Assembly (NCBI GenBank): GCA_963580285.1
Contig: OY757010.1
Coordinates: 210,460,138 to 210,524,137 of the forward strand
Length of the DNA: 64,000 nt
From: Lucinisca nassula
Lineage: Eukaryota; Mollusca; Bivalvia; Lucinida; Lucinidae
Direction: 5' to 3'
This document shows, piece after piece, positions 21,147 through 32,455 of the stretch. Numbering within the stretch: position 1 is the stretch's first letter; every line of letters starts with the position of its first letter. Below the pieces are notes generated by a model. It was not told where the DNA came from, did not search any database, and was given only the letters and a program-made list of their open reading frames with translations. Made by a program: the position numbers and the translations under genes.

Positions 21147-21444
21147 TTGTTTGTTTGATTTGAGGTTTAACATCCCCATCAACAATGTAAAGGTCATTTT
21201 GGAGATGTTGCTTCCAATTTTGTGGGTTTTTTACCCGACATTGAGATGAATTGACATCTCAAGCCCTGCCATCCAATGAAACCGATAGATTTTATAAGCA
21301 TGGACCGGCCGACACTCGTACCGCTTTGCCTGGGCAGGCTTAGATCCTCTAAGCGGTTTACGAGTACTCATGTGCGGGTCGGTTTCAGCTCTGCGTGGAA
21401 GCATCATGCAGCCCATCTATTTCTTCAAGCCCGAAGGGCGGGGA
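21147..21444 (-). mobile_element. SINE family S copy, full length
   Basis: Near-complete minus-strand copy from TTGTTTGTTTGATTTGAGG to CCCGAAGGGCGGGG. 21445-22433 beyond it contains a GCACACAGCAG family P remnant (about 21500-21570), a TTAACCCTCATC...ATAAGGGTTAA element (21761-21949) and a decayed T1 MITE (about 22110-22390). Confidence 0.75.
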
Positions 21445-22888
21445 TTTAATCAGGTCATAACATATAATAAGATCACTTAAGGATATATTTACAATCTTCT
21501 ATAAATTAAAGCTATCATGTATAGACTTATTATAATCGCCTCAAGGAGGCTGTTCTAATGAGTGCACACAGCAGAAATTTTAAAGATACAATCAGGAAAG
21601 ATTTCCCTACAATATGTTAATGTATGGATATCTTGACCTATTGGTTGAATTGATCTCTTGGGACTCAGAGCAAGTTTGAATAAGCCCAGGTAATAAGGCA
21701 TCCTCAGTGGAGTTGTTTAAGAGCAACATAGGCTTTCATGTGTAGTTTTATTTCAGTCTTAACCCTCATCATGCTGAATAAATTAATTTTGCCACACCCA
21801 TTTCTGACTGTCAACCAATCAAATTGCTTGATATAATCACTCAAATTCACGACCAGAATGACAAACAGTGTAGATCCAGAGGCCATCTGATCTGGATCTA
21901 TACTGTTTGCAAAGTTAGGGCTTATCATGTTCACCCATATAAGGGTTAAGATGAATGGAAGCAAATCCTTCAAAATAGTTTTATTGTCTCATAAATGAAA
22001 TCACGTGTCCTCATCTGTATCTAGAATGTTTGCAAAGGTAGAGCATATCTGTGTTCAGCAAGATACATGTTACTGTAACACCATCACAGCTCTTAGACAA
22101 ATTTCCTGACTTTTCAAATCTAATCCCCTTTGAATAAGGATCTGAAGAACTTGCTACTAAGGAGCAAATTCTTTTGCTCATAAGGAGCAAATTCTTTCCT
22201 TAGAGCAGACCCTTTTTAGAGGCTGAGATTAAAGAATATAAGCCCCCTTCAATAAGGCTATGCTTTCAGGAAAGAATTAGCTCCTAAGGAGCAAACTATT
22301 CCTTAGAACAAATCCTTTTTAAAGGGGCTAAGATTCAAGGAAAGAAAACAAAAGTCACAGAAGGTGTCTCCTTTGGTGGGAATTAAGAAAGATTTATCAT
22401 ATCTCTTTCAACTATGTAGACCAGTACAGACCAGGGGCCTCTTTCAAAAAAGGTCGTACGACTGATTTTCATCGTATCGTGGTCGTACGAGAATAGTACG
22501 ACCAAAAATGACTTTCAAGAAAAAAATCTGGTTTCACAAAAGTTATCGTATCGTGTCATTTACGATGAAATCCACGATCACTTTAGACCACTCGTAGAAT
22601 TTACGATTTTGTCGCTGTAGAATACAAATATTCACAAATTTAATTTTCAATATTCGCGCAATTATTAACATTTATTCAACAATATTCGTACCGATTTTCT
22701 TAGTAAAATATTAAGTTTTACTCTAGATATATTAAAAACAATAGACCTACCACCATTTTCAAGCATGTATCTGCTCAACGAGAATCGTACGATTTTCGTA
22801 GAGCGGAAACATTAATCGTAAGAGAGGGAATCAGTTGTTTTTTTCCTCTTAACACAAAGGCATTGTGTGTTCCTAACATTCTGAAATA

Positions 22889-23601
22889 ATGGCCGCTGTT
22901 CTTGTTGCAAGGAGAATGAATTATAATGCTCAAGAAAGAGTCTTTAAGGATACACTCAACCCAATCGATCGTTTAAGTGCCGATGAATTGATCTTGAGGT
23001 ACAGATTAAGCAGAGTGTATTTTAGATCTGATACAGATAATAACAGATGGGCTGCAACACCCCACCAGCAGAGGACATGCAGTTTCACCAATTATACAAC
23101 TAACAACTGCTCTACGTTTCTCAGACACTGGCTGCTTCCAACGAGACGTTACAGATTTGCATGATATTTCAATATCCTCTGCATTTCAAGTGTTTGACGG
23201 GCTACAGCCATGAAAGTGAAAGATAACGTAACTTTCCCAACTGATCCGGAGAAAATTCGAAGAATAAAAGCAATACAGGCCGAGAGTACATTGCAGATCT
23301 TCTAGCAGTAGAGCTACAACAAAAGCAGGTGAGCTACAACACTCCACCAAAAGAGGGCATGCAATCTCGCCAATTATACATCTAACAACTGTTCTACGCT
23401 TCTATGCCACTGGCTGCTTCGAACGAGAGCTGCAGATTTGCATTGCATTTTATTATCCTCTGTTTCAATGTGTTTTTCAAGTGTTTCGCAAGCTATAGCC
23501 ATAAAAGTGAGAGATATTTGAAATGGATGACATAAAGCCATGGTTATTAATCCCAGTAACCGCTGCAGGAACAAGACCTCAACAGCGGTATAGTTTATCA
23601 A
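22889..23601 (+). pseudogene. HARBI1-like transposase, N-terminal and middle fragments
   Basis: The frame opens MAAVLVARRMNYNAQERVFK and continues LNPIDRLSADELILRYRLSR, the N-terminal pattern of PIF/Harbinger nucleases. After about residue 50 the matching frame shifts to one reading SPIIQLTTALRF and GCFQRDVTDL, the family's helix-turn-helix-like segment. This second part is duplicated at 23335-23520 (SPIIHLTTVLRFYATGCFE). The last segment reads KPWLLIPVTAAGTRPQQRYS, typical of the sequence before the final catalytic Glu. The central DDE part is not recognisable, so it cannot be active. Its frame continues after the nested element at 25017. Confidence 0.75.
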
Positions 23602-25007
23602 GGGTGCATACATTTACCGGAAAGCACCAAAATACCGGAAAGCAAACCAAAATACCGGAAAGCACATATAAATACCAAAAAGCACTTATATATACTGGAA
23701 AACATTAGAAAATTGTATTAAATATATAACATATCTGTTAAAGTGTTGTTACATGCATTATAGAAGCAGTATTCATCTTTATTATATTGGAAAGTACACG
23801 TTAGAACACTCTATATTTTAGCGCAAAATTAAGAAAAATAAGGTTTACCCCTGCAAACCCAAGTTTGTCTATATAAAACAGGAGTTCAAGGGGATCAAAA
23901 TTATATAGGCGTGTTTTCGTGATGCCGTGTGTTTTCAGGTTTCCCTATCCTAATGTGTAGCATCACGTGATCAGGTCTGTGAAATAAACACCCACTAAAC
24001 CCCACTTATATAGAGAAAATTTGGGTTTACGGGGTAAGCAATACTATACTTATTTCCGTTCTTAGGCAAAGGTTGTGGGTACTCGTTATAACCGTCTCAA
24101 AGGGGCGGTTCTAACGAGCACCACGACGTTTTAATAAGAAAAATTTCATCCCGAGTTTTCATAAAAAAAGTGGTTATTTTGGAGATGTGAAAAATGCACA
24201 ATGTCGCACGTGTGTGTTATCTTAATTTCTTTTGGTGAGAACGTCTCATTGAGACGGTTATAACGAGTACCCACAAGACTTTTTAGGACGAAGAAGGGAA
24301 AGATAATGTTTTCTTTCATGACTGGCTTGATCTTATTTCGCTCATATTTGGGTCAATGTCAAACATATATATTTTCATCTTCACATATATTTTTGAACAC
24401 AAAAATCACTATCATCCTTAAAGGAGCCGTCTGATCTAGAACCGCACTTTTGCAACTTTGAAAGTAAACAGCAGACGACAATTGTTGTGATTGGCATGTG
24501 AAAGGGATAAATGACATATGGCACGTGCCAATAATTGATCCAAGTATCTAAATGTGGTGAATCTTCAGGTATTCATTCGTTAATCAACAATCAAGGGTTT
24601 ATGTAATGAGCCGGAGCACGACAATTTCTTCTCTTTAATTACCTGTGCGTCTGATCAGACCCGTAGCAATGGATGATTTCTGTCACTTGATTTGACTTCA
24701 GACCAGACTGCGCAAATCATTACGAAAACATGTCTATACAAATACATGAAAAAAATATGATTAAAAATTGTGACATTTTTTTTCTTATTCCTGTTCGGGT
24801 GGGGCATACTTACCATTGCAATAAAATCGCAAGTTATAAGTCCAGAGAGCCAACCATAATTGTTCCAGATATGTTATATATTGCATTTAAATACAATTTT
24901 CTAATGTTTTCCAGTATATATAAGTGCTTTTTGGTATTTATATGTGCTTTCCGGTATTTTGGTTTGCTTTCCGGTATTTTGGTGCTTTCCGGTAAATGTA
25001 TGCACCG
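23602..25007. mobile_element. MULE-like non-autonomous transposon, long TIRs, 9-bp target duplication
   Basis: Arms of at least 105 near-identical bases, starting GGTGCATACATTTACCGG, at 23602 and ending at 25007. Within each arm TACCGGAAAGCA recurs three times. Flanked by GTTTATCAA at 23593-23601 and 25008-25016. A 9-bp duplication and long TIRs are features of Mutator-like elements. The interior has family P palindromes (23855-24330) and no transposase. Removing the element and one duplication joins the transposase frame on either side. Confidence 0.85.
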
Positions 25008-25016
25008 GTTTATCAA

Positions 25017-25140
25017 CAACCTCTGAGAGTTCAACGTTCAAGCGTGACAAGACTATTCCATGTTTTAGGGGAAGACAGGTTTCGGATTTCTTTTTTTCAC
25101 AGGATTTTAAAATTATAAATAAGTTCTTTGATAATGTCAT
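25017..25140 (+). pseudogene. HARBI1-like transposase, C-terminal fragment
   Basis: In frame with 23521-23601 after removal of the nested element. Reads SESSTFKRDKTIPCFRGRQV, resembling the ERTFGVLKRRF-type segment that carries the last catalytic Glu in HARBI1 proteins. 25141-25596 beyond it has no assignable feature. Confidence 0.6.
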
Positions 25141-25596
25141 TATGTAGAAGTCGTTGGCAAGTGGCTAGTATGATGCAGTACGAATCTCAATAAAGCTATA
25201 TCTGCCAATGAAAAACCCCAACTGAAGGCGACTTACCTAAAACACGGACTAGTCCAAAATTAAAAGTGCAGTCACGTCTCACTGCGTTTTGAAAGATTAT
25301 ACAATTCTTGTCGTCCGCGTACACGCTGTGTTATGAAAATATTAGATGACATGTGGATGTCACGCTTCAGATGTGACGACAAAATTTGGGGGAAGTTTTC
25401 ATTATTCACCGCGGAAATGCACACAGTTGATCACATTTGCCACTGCGTGTCTCCATTAGATGTGGATTCGAATTTAATTTTTGGATGTGAACATGAATGA
25501 TAATGATGGCGATGGCGAAATTGATAACAGTAATTGGTACTTAAACTGGCAGAACTGTGAGACAACAAGTGATAGACAATAAGTTTAAATAAAAAC

Positions 25597-25642
25597 GTAC
25601 TTAAACGATCGATTGGGTTGAGTCTATCCTTAAAGACTCTTT
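25597..25642 (-). pseudogene. Inverted fragment of the same transposase N-terminus
   Basis: The complement of this stretch matches 22930-22976 with few differences (GAGTCTTTAAGGATA, CCCAATCGATCGTTT). The match stops abruptly on both sides. Confidence 0.8.
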
Positions 25643-25850
25643 CTCGAGTTTACGGTGTGCTGACGCGTCGAAAAACACGAATCAATCATTAATAAATACT
25701 ATTTAGATGCTTAAATTTCAGGAATAAAGCGATAATTGCTCAAACTAAATTGAAATTACCAGCCTGTGGGGTTTCTCAAATTCTTGAAAATGAAAAATTA
25801 AGAAGTAATAAGTTGTGCAAAACTAAAATGGCAAGGGTCTTCGGCCATCG

Positions 25851-26130
25851 GGAATTGGAGAAATAATATGGGCTACATGGTGATTCCCCGCAGAGCTGAA
25901 ACCGGTCGCACACGAGTACTGGTAAACCGCTAAGAAGACCTAAGCCTGCCCAGGCAAAGCGGTGCGAGTCGGACTGTCCATGCTTATAAACACTATCGGT
26001 TTAATTGGGTGACAGGGCTTGAGATGTCATTTCATATCAATGTCGGGTAAGTCCCTAAAAGTTGGAAGTAACGTCTCCAAAATGACCTCTCTAGTGTTGA
26101 CGGGGACGTTAAACCTCAAATCAAACAAAC
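25851..26130 (+). mobile_element. SINE family S copy
   Basis: Plus orientation, from a GGCTACATGGTGATTCC head to AAACCTCAAATCAAACAAAC tail; inserted in the right part of the Harbinger-type element. A further stub (TTGTTTGATTTGAGGTTTAAC) sits at about 26310-26335. Confidence 0.75.
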
Positions 26131-26529
26131 GACATTGTTTACGATCGATCGTAGGACTAAAATCTACGACTTATCCTAAGAGAATCGTACGATTTTTTTG
26201 TGAAAGCCTCGTACGAGAATCGTAAGAAAATCGTAAGATCGTCTTACGATAATCGTACGAAGGATCGTACGATTTGTTTCTTTGAAAGAGGCCCCAGTAT
26301 GTTTTCTTTGTTTGTTTGTTTGATTTGAGGTTTAACCTTCAGCATGCTGTAGGAAAATTTATTTGCCCAAGGGGGTGGTCCAACTTGAGCAACTGATCAC
26401 ACTCATAAGAAAGCAAGTACACTCCATCGGATGAGGTTTCTCCAACACAGGAGGGATAGGTCTTTCTTACAAGTGCACAGGTTTTACCCACATTACTGGC
26501 TATTTGATTTTACACCCGGAAATGATGTT

Positions 26530-28525
26530 AACAAGAGGCCAAGATGGCCCTGTATCACTCACCTGTCACCAGATGCTCATAAGCAATGTTTAGAAAACAA
26601 GATGTGCATTAGATGCGAGACATATGAGTCAGTGGTTCCCTGTGACAATACAGAGCTAACTTGTATGACACTATTTGGAGACCTCCTGGACACTGATAGT
26701 TAGGTTCTAGTGCACCTGTGGGAGATTAAGCGGCTCAGTCTTACTAACAATACAATACCTGGACCTTCTGGCTTCAGTCAAGAAGATTTTTAAAAGTTTT
26801 CCATATATAAGTCTATGTAAAACTGGTGGGCCCCGGCGTGATGGAATTTTTGGCCCCAGGGCTATAATTTGGACAATCTTGGTAGAGGTTAGCTAGATGA
26901 AGCTTCATACCAAACACCTGGCCGTCTGGTTTCAAACAAAAAGATTTTTAAAGAGTTTCCCTATATAAGTCTATGTACTGGGGGTGGGTGGGGGGATTTT
27001 TTGGCCCCAGGGCTATAATGTGAACGATCTTGGTAGAGGTCCACTAGATACAACTTCCTACCAAATGTCAAGACAAGAAGAAGATTTTCCCTATATAAGT
27101 CTAAGTAGTACCGGTGGGGCCCGGGACCATTTTTGGCCCCAGGACTACAATTTGAACAAGCTTGATAAGAGGTCAACTAGGCAAAGCCTCATTCCAAACA
27201 TCAAAGATCTTGGCCTTCATAGTTTCAGACGGAAGATTTTAAAAGGTTTTCCCTATATAAGTCTATGTAAAACTGATGGGCTCTGGCGCTGGGGTAATTT
27301 TGGCCCCATAGCTATAACTTAAACAATCTTGGTAGTGGCCCACTATATACAACTTCATACCATATTTGAACCAAATGGACCATCTGGTTTCAGACAAGAA
27401 GATTTTATAAGGTTTTCCCTATGTAAGTCTATGTAAATTTATTTTCTTTGATTAGAGGTTTATCATCCCCGTCAACACTGTATAGGTTATTTTTGAGACG
27501 TTGCTTCCAATTTTGTGGGACTTTTACCCAACATTGAGATGAAATGACATCTCAAGCCCTGTCTCCCAATGAAACCAATAGGGTTTGTAAGTATGGACAG
27601 GCCGACTCACACCGCTTTGCCTGGGCAGGCTTAAAACCTCTAAGCTGTTTACCAGTGGGCGTCGGCGTGGGGGTATTTTTGGACCCAGGGCTATAATTTG
27701 AGCACTCTTCGTAGAGGTCAACTAGATACAACTTCATACCAAAGGGCCTTCTGGTTTCAGACAAGAAGATTTTCAAAGGTTTTCCCTATATAAGACTATG
27801 CAAAACTGGTGGGACCCAGCACAGGGCATTTCTGGCCCAAAGGCTATAATTTGAACAATCTTGATAGAGGTCCAATAGATGAAGCTTCACACTAAATATC
27901 AAAGACTTGGGCCTAGTGGTTTCAGAGGAGAAGATTTTTTAAGATTTTTCCTATATAAGTCAATGTAAAACCAAAGGGCTCCGGGGCGGTGGCATTATTG
28001 GCCCCAGGGCTATAATTTGAACAATCTTGAACAATCTTGATAGAAGTCCATAAGATGAAGCTTCATACCAAATATCAAACACCTGAGCCGTCTGGTTTCA
28101 GACAAGAAGATTTTTAAAGCTTTTTCCCATGTAAGTCTATGTAAAACCAAAGGGCCCCGGGGCGGGGGCATTTTTGGCCCAAGGGCTATAATTTGAACAA
28201 TCTTGGTAGAGGTCCACTAGATGAAGCTACACACCAAATATAGAAGACCTTGGCCTTGCGGTTTCAGAGGAGAAAAATTATTAAGTTTTCATTAAAAAAA
28301 AAATCTATTTTTGGCTCCTGTGACCTTGATGTGCAATGGACCGGAACTTTTGAACAACTTTGAAAGGGGACCACCTAAGGATAATTCCTGTATAGTTTGG
28401 TCAAAATCCAATCAGTGGTTTAGGAGGAGATGTTGTTTGAAGAAATTGTTTACGGACAAATGCATGCACAGATGCACGGACACGCATGGACGACGGACAA
28501 AAAGTGATCACAAAAGCTCACCTTG
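26530..28525. repeat. Tandem array D, about 160-bp units
   Basis: Begins ACAAGAGGCCAAGATGGCCC...CTCACCTG. Then come about nine units containing TTCCCTATATAAGTCTATGT, TTGGCCCCAGGGCTATAATTTG and TGGTAGAGGTC. It ends with ACGGACACGCATGGACGACGG and AAGTGATCACAAAAGCTCACC-like sequence. A SINE S fragment interrupts it at 27444-27656. Confidence 0.8.
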
Positions 28526-28899
28526 TCTCTACGTGACAGTTGAGCTAAACATTGATGATTTTTCAGATACCAGTTTTCAACAGGTCCCCCTAACCTGTTT
28601 ATCACAATTTTCTGCATACTAGACCCAATCCATCTAAACAACTACTGGTGATAAATATGAAGCCATAATATAGGTAGCTACACAAGCTGTCGGTTTTATC
28701 CTACAAAGCACAAACTGAGCACAATTGTTTTGTAGTTAATGTTTGCAATATTTGCAGAACTTAACCTGTGACCATAAAATACCATAATGATAAATATCAT
28801 GAAATACATGTACCATAATTTTCATAAAATTGGTTGCTTTCCCATCTGAGATCATAGAAGGAGTATCATGGAAACTTAACGAATATTTTTTCTTATTTC

Positions 28900-29260
28900 T
28901 CAATAAAAACATATGTTGTGGATAATTATTAGAATTGCCTCAGCGAGGCAAATCTAACACATCACGAAAACACGCCTATATAATTTTGACCCCCTCAAAC
29001 CCCACTTTTATATAGTAAAACTGGGGTTTACAGGGTAAACATTATTTTCTTATTTCTGCTCTAAAATATAGATTATTGGTACTCTTTAGAACCGCCTCGA
29101 TGAGGCGGTTCTAACGAGTAACCATAATATATATTTTGAGCAGAAATAACAAAAATATGACAATTTTTCATCTGAAAATATAGCTTTTTCTTTGGCGGTA
29201 AAATGTGCATGTACTTGTATAGGCTTGTTTTCGTAACAAATACCCACAACATAATTGTAT
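28900..29260. repeat. Palindromic family P elements, two adjoining
   Basis: GGATAATTATTAGAATTGCC..., then TTTTATATAGTAAAACTGGG, then an exact hairpin TTAGAACCGCCTCGATGAGG (29081-29114). Located just upstream of exon 3 in intron 2. 28526-28899 shows no other feature. Confidence 0.65.
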
Positions 29261-29421
29261 GTCACAAACAAGAAATAAAGGAAATTATCCCTTAATTATC
29301 CTCGTTACTCTTCATCTAATGCTATACAAGGTGACAAAAACTTTCCATTAAAATGCAGATGCTGATCAGACTCATCGGACTGTTTTGATAGAAAAATGTC
29401 AGTTTCTCCCAATATACCAAC

Positions 29422-29576
29422 CTTCTTACAGGACTTGAGATACTGGTAGCCTAGGACAAGTTTCTTATAAGCCTCACCAAACTTATCATTCCACTGCTGT
29501 ATACATTTGAGAGCTTCATCCTTCAGTCTGGTAGCTGCTTGTTTAGGTGGGGGTAGAGGGCAGTTATGGTCACAAT
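29422..29576 (-). CDS. UVSSA: UVSSA exon 3 (end of VHS-like domain)
   Basis: Residues 112-163. The proline run (CPLPPPKQAA) and the block QQWNDKFGEAYKKLVLGYQ are the most conserved stretch of the N-terminal domain. Acceptor TTTTAG|AT, donor AAGAAG|GTTGGT; the exon ends on a codon boundary. A poly-T tract and a PLE-free intron of 5.2 kb separate it from exon 2. Confidence 0.93.
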
Positions 29577-30021
29577 CTAAAATAAATATTCCTTATGAGC
29601 TGGTGCATTACAATACCTACAATAAGATGTGCAATCATCAAAGACTCACATTGACAAGAGCTGTCTTTAATTTCTCTTGACAATTTGTGCTAACAGTGAG
29701 ACACAGGCTAATCCAAGTCTTCACTGGTCATACATGTCTTATTGTTGGTGTTTTGTTTTTCATTTTACAGTTACCCATCTATTTCCAGGCCTGTGCCAAG
29801 CAGCATGAAAAACCGGATTTAGTGCAGAATAGTCTATCTGACATACTATGTAACATAGACATAGAAGTTATATTTTTTTTTTTTTTTTTTCTGAAATTCT
29901 GAATACATCACAGCAGATAACATCCATCAAGGGCTTATTCTTCAACAAAAAAGATTCCTTATTTCAACTATAGCATAGGGACTTTGCAAACAATTGTAGT
30001 ATTTACATACTGGTACAACAG

Positions 30022-30315
30022 CCCCCTTCCATCGGAGCTTGAAGAAATAGATGGGCTGCATGATGCTTCCATGCAGAGGTGAAACCGACCACACACAAGT
30101 ACTGGTAAACCGCTTAGAGGATCTAGGCCTGCCCAGGCATAGGGGTGTGAGTCGGACCGTCCATGCTTATAAACCCCATTGGTTTCATTGGGCAACAGGG
30201 CTTGAGATGTCATTTCATCTCAATTTCAGGTAAAAGTCCCACTAAATTGGAAGCAATTTCCCCTAAAATGACCTATACAGTGTTGACAGGGATGTTAAAC
30301 CTCAAATCAAAAAAA
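30022..30315 (+). mobile_element. SINE family S copy
   Basis: Plus-strand copy with head GAAGAAATAGATGGGCTGCA and tail GTTAAACCTCAAATC; slightly diverged. It directly abuts array E. Confidence 0.75.
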
Positions 30316-30324
30316 TAGCCATCG

Positions 30325-32455
30325 GAAGAGATGGCAAATCCCCCGACCAAAAGCCAATATGGCCTTCAGAAGATTGTTCACCAATAGAAAGTGCACCAGA
30401 ATTAAACCAGCAATTATATCACAAAAGTATTGCAGTTATGGCCATCACAAGATTAGTGTCAGGGGAGATAAGGAAACAAGAGGCCCATGGGCCACGATGC
30501 TCACCAGAGCTCTGGCAGGCACTGCCCACTGGCAGACATGTATGGTTTTAATTTATTGATTATAAAGTCTCTCAAATGAACCCCCATTTCATGAGGACTC
30601 TGTATCTGAAATATTAGGCCTTTTATGAAGTGGAGGGGTGGGAGATGACCCAACAGAGCCCAATTTGATATCATTGAATGCATCTTATCATAAGGAACAA
30701 GAAAATATATGGTTTATGGGTGGGGGGCGGGGATCTTAACGGTTTCTGAGATATTGGGCCTTTATGAAGTGGAGAGGATGGGGAATGGCCCGGGCACATC
30801 CTTAGAGACCCCCAGGTTGGTGTCTCTGAATGCGTTTTATCATAAAAAACAAGAATGTATATATGGTTTAGGGGTGGGAATCTGATAGGTTTCTGAGATG
30901 TATCGCCTTTTATGAAGTGGCAGGGTGGGGCATGGCCCCAGCACACCCCTGAAGACCCCTAGGTTGGACTCATTGAATGCATCTTTATCATAAAGAAAAA
31001 GAATATATATGGATAAGGGGTGGGGATCTGAACGGTTTCTGAGAATTTGGGGCCTTTTATGGAGTGGAGGGAGTAGGACATGGCCCGGGCACCTCCTAGA
31101 GGACCCCCAGGTTGGTGTAACTGAATGCGTCTTATCATAAGAAACAAGAATACATATGGTTTTCGGGTGGGGATCAGAAAGGTTGCCGAGATATATTGCC
31201 TTTTATGAAGTGGAGGGGTGGGACAATGGCGCATCCCGGGGGACCCCTAGGTTGGTATCACTGAATGCGTCTTATCATAAGAAACAAGAATATGTATGTT
31301 TTTGAGTTGGGGATCTGAATGGTTTCTCAGATATATGGCCTTTTATGAAGTGGAGGGGGGGTGGGGCAGGGCCCTGACCCATCCCGGGGGGCCTCCAGGT
31401 TGGTGTCATTGAATGTGTCTTATCATAAGGAACAATAATATATATGGTTTAGGGGTGGGGATCTGTAAGGTTTCCGAGATATTGGGCCTTTTATGAAGTG
31501 GAGGGGGTGGGGCAAGGCCCCGGCGCATCCCTATGGCCCATAGGTTGGTGTCAATGAATGCATCTTATCATAAAGAACAAAAATATATATGGTTTAGGGG
31601 TGGGGGTCTAAACGGTTTCTGAAATATATGGCCTTTAATGTTGTGGAGGGGGTGGGGCATGGCCCCGGCGCATCCCAGGGCCCCCAGGTTAGTGTAACTG
31701 AATGTGTCTTATCATAAGGAACAAGAATATATACGGTTTAGGGGTGGGGATCTGTACGGTTTCCAAGATATTGGGCCTTTTATGGAGTGGAGGGGGTGGG
31801 GCAAGGCCCCAGCGCATCCGGGGGCCCCCAGGTTGGTGTCAATGAATTTGTCTTATCATAAGGAACAATAATATATATGGTTTAGGGGTGGGGATCTGTA
31901 AGGTTTTGGAGTTATGGCCATCACAAGGTTATATTGTCAGGGGAGATAACTCAAAAACCATGGCACCCAGAGTTGTGGTTCTTGTGCATGACACACTGTC
32001 TCGGCCTTGTAAACAACTGTGTCATGTATCATCAATATATCTTAAAGGGTATTGGAGTTATGGCCATCACAAGGTAGTCACTCTATTTTATTGGAAGTGG
32101 AGATAACTCAAAAACCATGACAACCAGAGTTGTGGTTCTTGTGCATGACACGCCGTCTCAGCCTTGTGAACAACTGTGCCAGGTACCATCAACATACCTC
32201 AAAGGGTATTAGAGTTATGGCCATCACAAAGTAGTCATTCTATTTTATTAAAAGGGGAGGTAACTCAAAAAGTATGCAATCCAGAGTTCTGGTTCTTGCG
32301 CATGACACGCCGTCTCAGCCTTGTGAACAATTGTGGCAAGAACCATCAATGAATCTCAAAGGGTTTAGGAGTTAGGGCCATCACAAGGTTGCGTGTACGG
32401 ACCGACGGACGGACGCGCTATATCCCCCGAACCTATTCGGTCGGGGGATAAAAAT
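30325..32455. repeat. Hairpin-capped tandem array E (two unit types)
   Basis: Begins near ATCCCCCGACC (30340) and ACAAGAGGCCCATGGGCCACG (about 30475). About nine units of roughly 155 bases follow (TCTTATCATAAGGAACAAGA, GGGTGGGGATCTG, CCTTTTATGAAGTGGAGG), then four units of about 165 bases (GGAGTTATGGCCATCACAAG, GGGGAGATAACTCAAAAACC). Ends in CGGACCGACGGACGGACG and a hairpin with arms TATCCCCCGA / TCGGGGGATA (32421-32450). Confidence 0.85.

Larger units (their letters stand above)
22434..26295 (+). mobile_element. PIF/Harbinger-type DNA transposon, decayed, with nested elements
   Basis: Inverted termini GGGGCCTCTTTCAAA at 22434-22448 and its complement at 26281-26295; subterminal zones are dense in TCGTACGA and ATCGTACG motifs on both sides. 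Inside are fragments of a HARBI1-like transposase (22889-23230, 23335-23520, 23521-23601 joined to 25017-25140), a MULE-like element (23602-25007) and a SINE S copy (25851-26130). Bases 25597-25642 are an inverted copy of 22930-22976, so the right side may come from a second, opposite-facing element. Confidence 0.75.

Noticed and set aside
22889..23164. Domesticated HARBI1 host gene
   Set aside because: Frameshifted, internally duplicated, lacking the DDE core, split by another transposon and flanked by TIRs.
26431..26703. 90-codon frame (MRFLQHRRDRSFLQVHRFYP)
   Set aside because: Overlaps the start of tandem array D and shows no recognisable domain.
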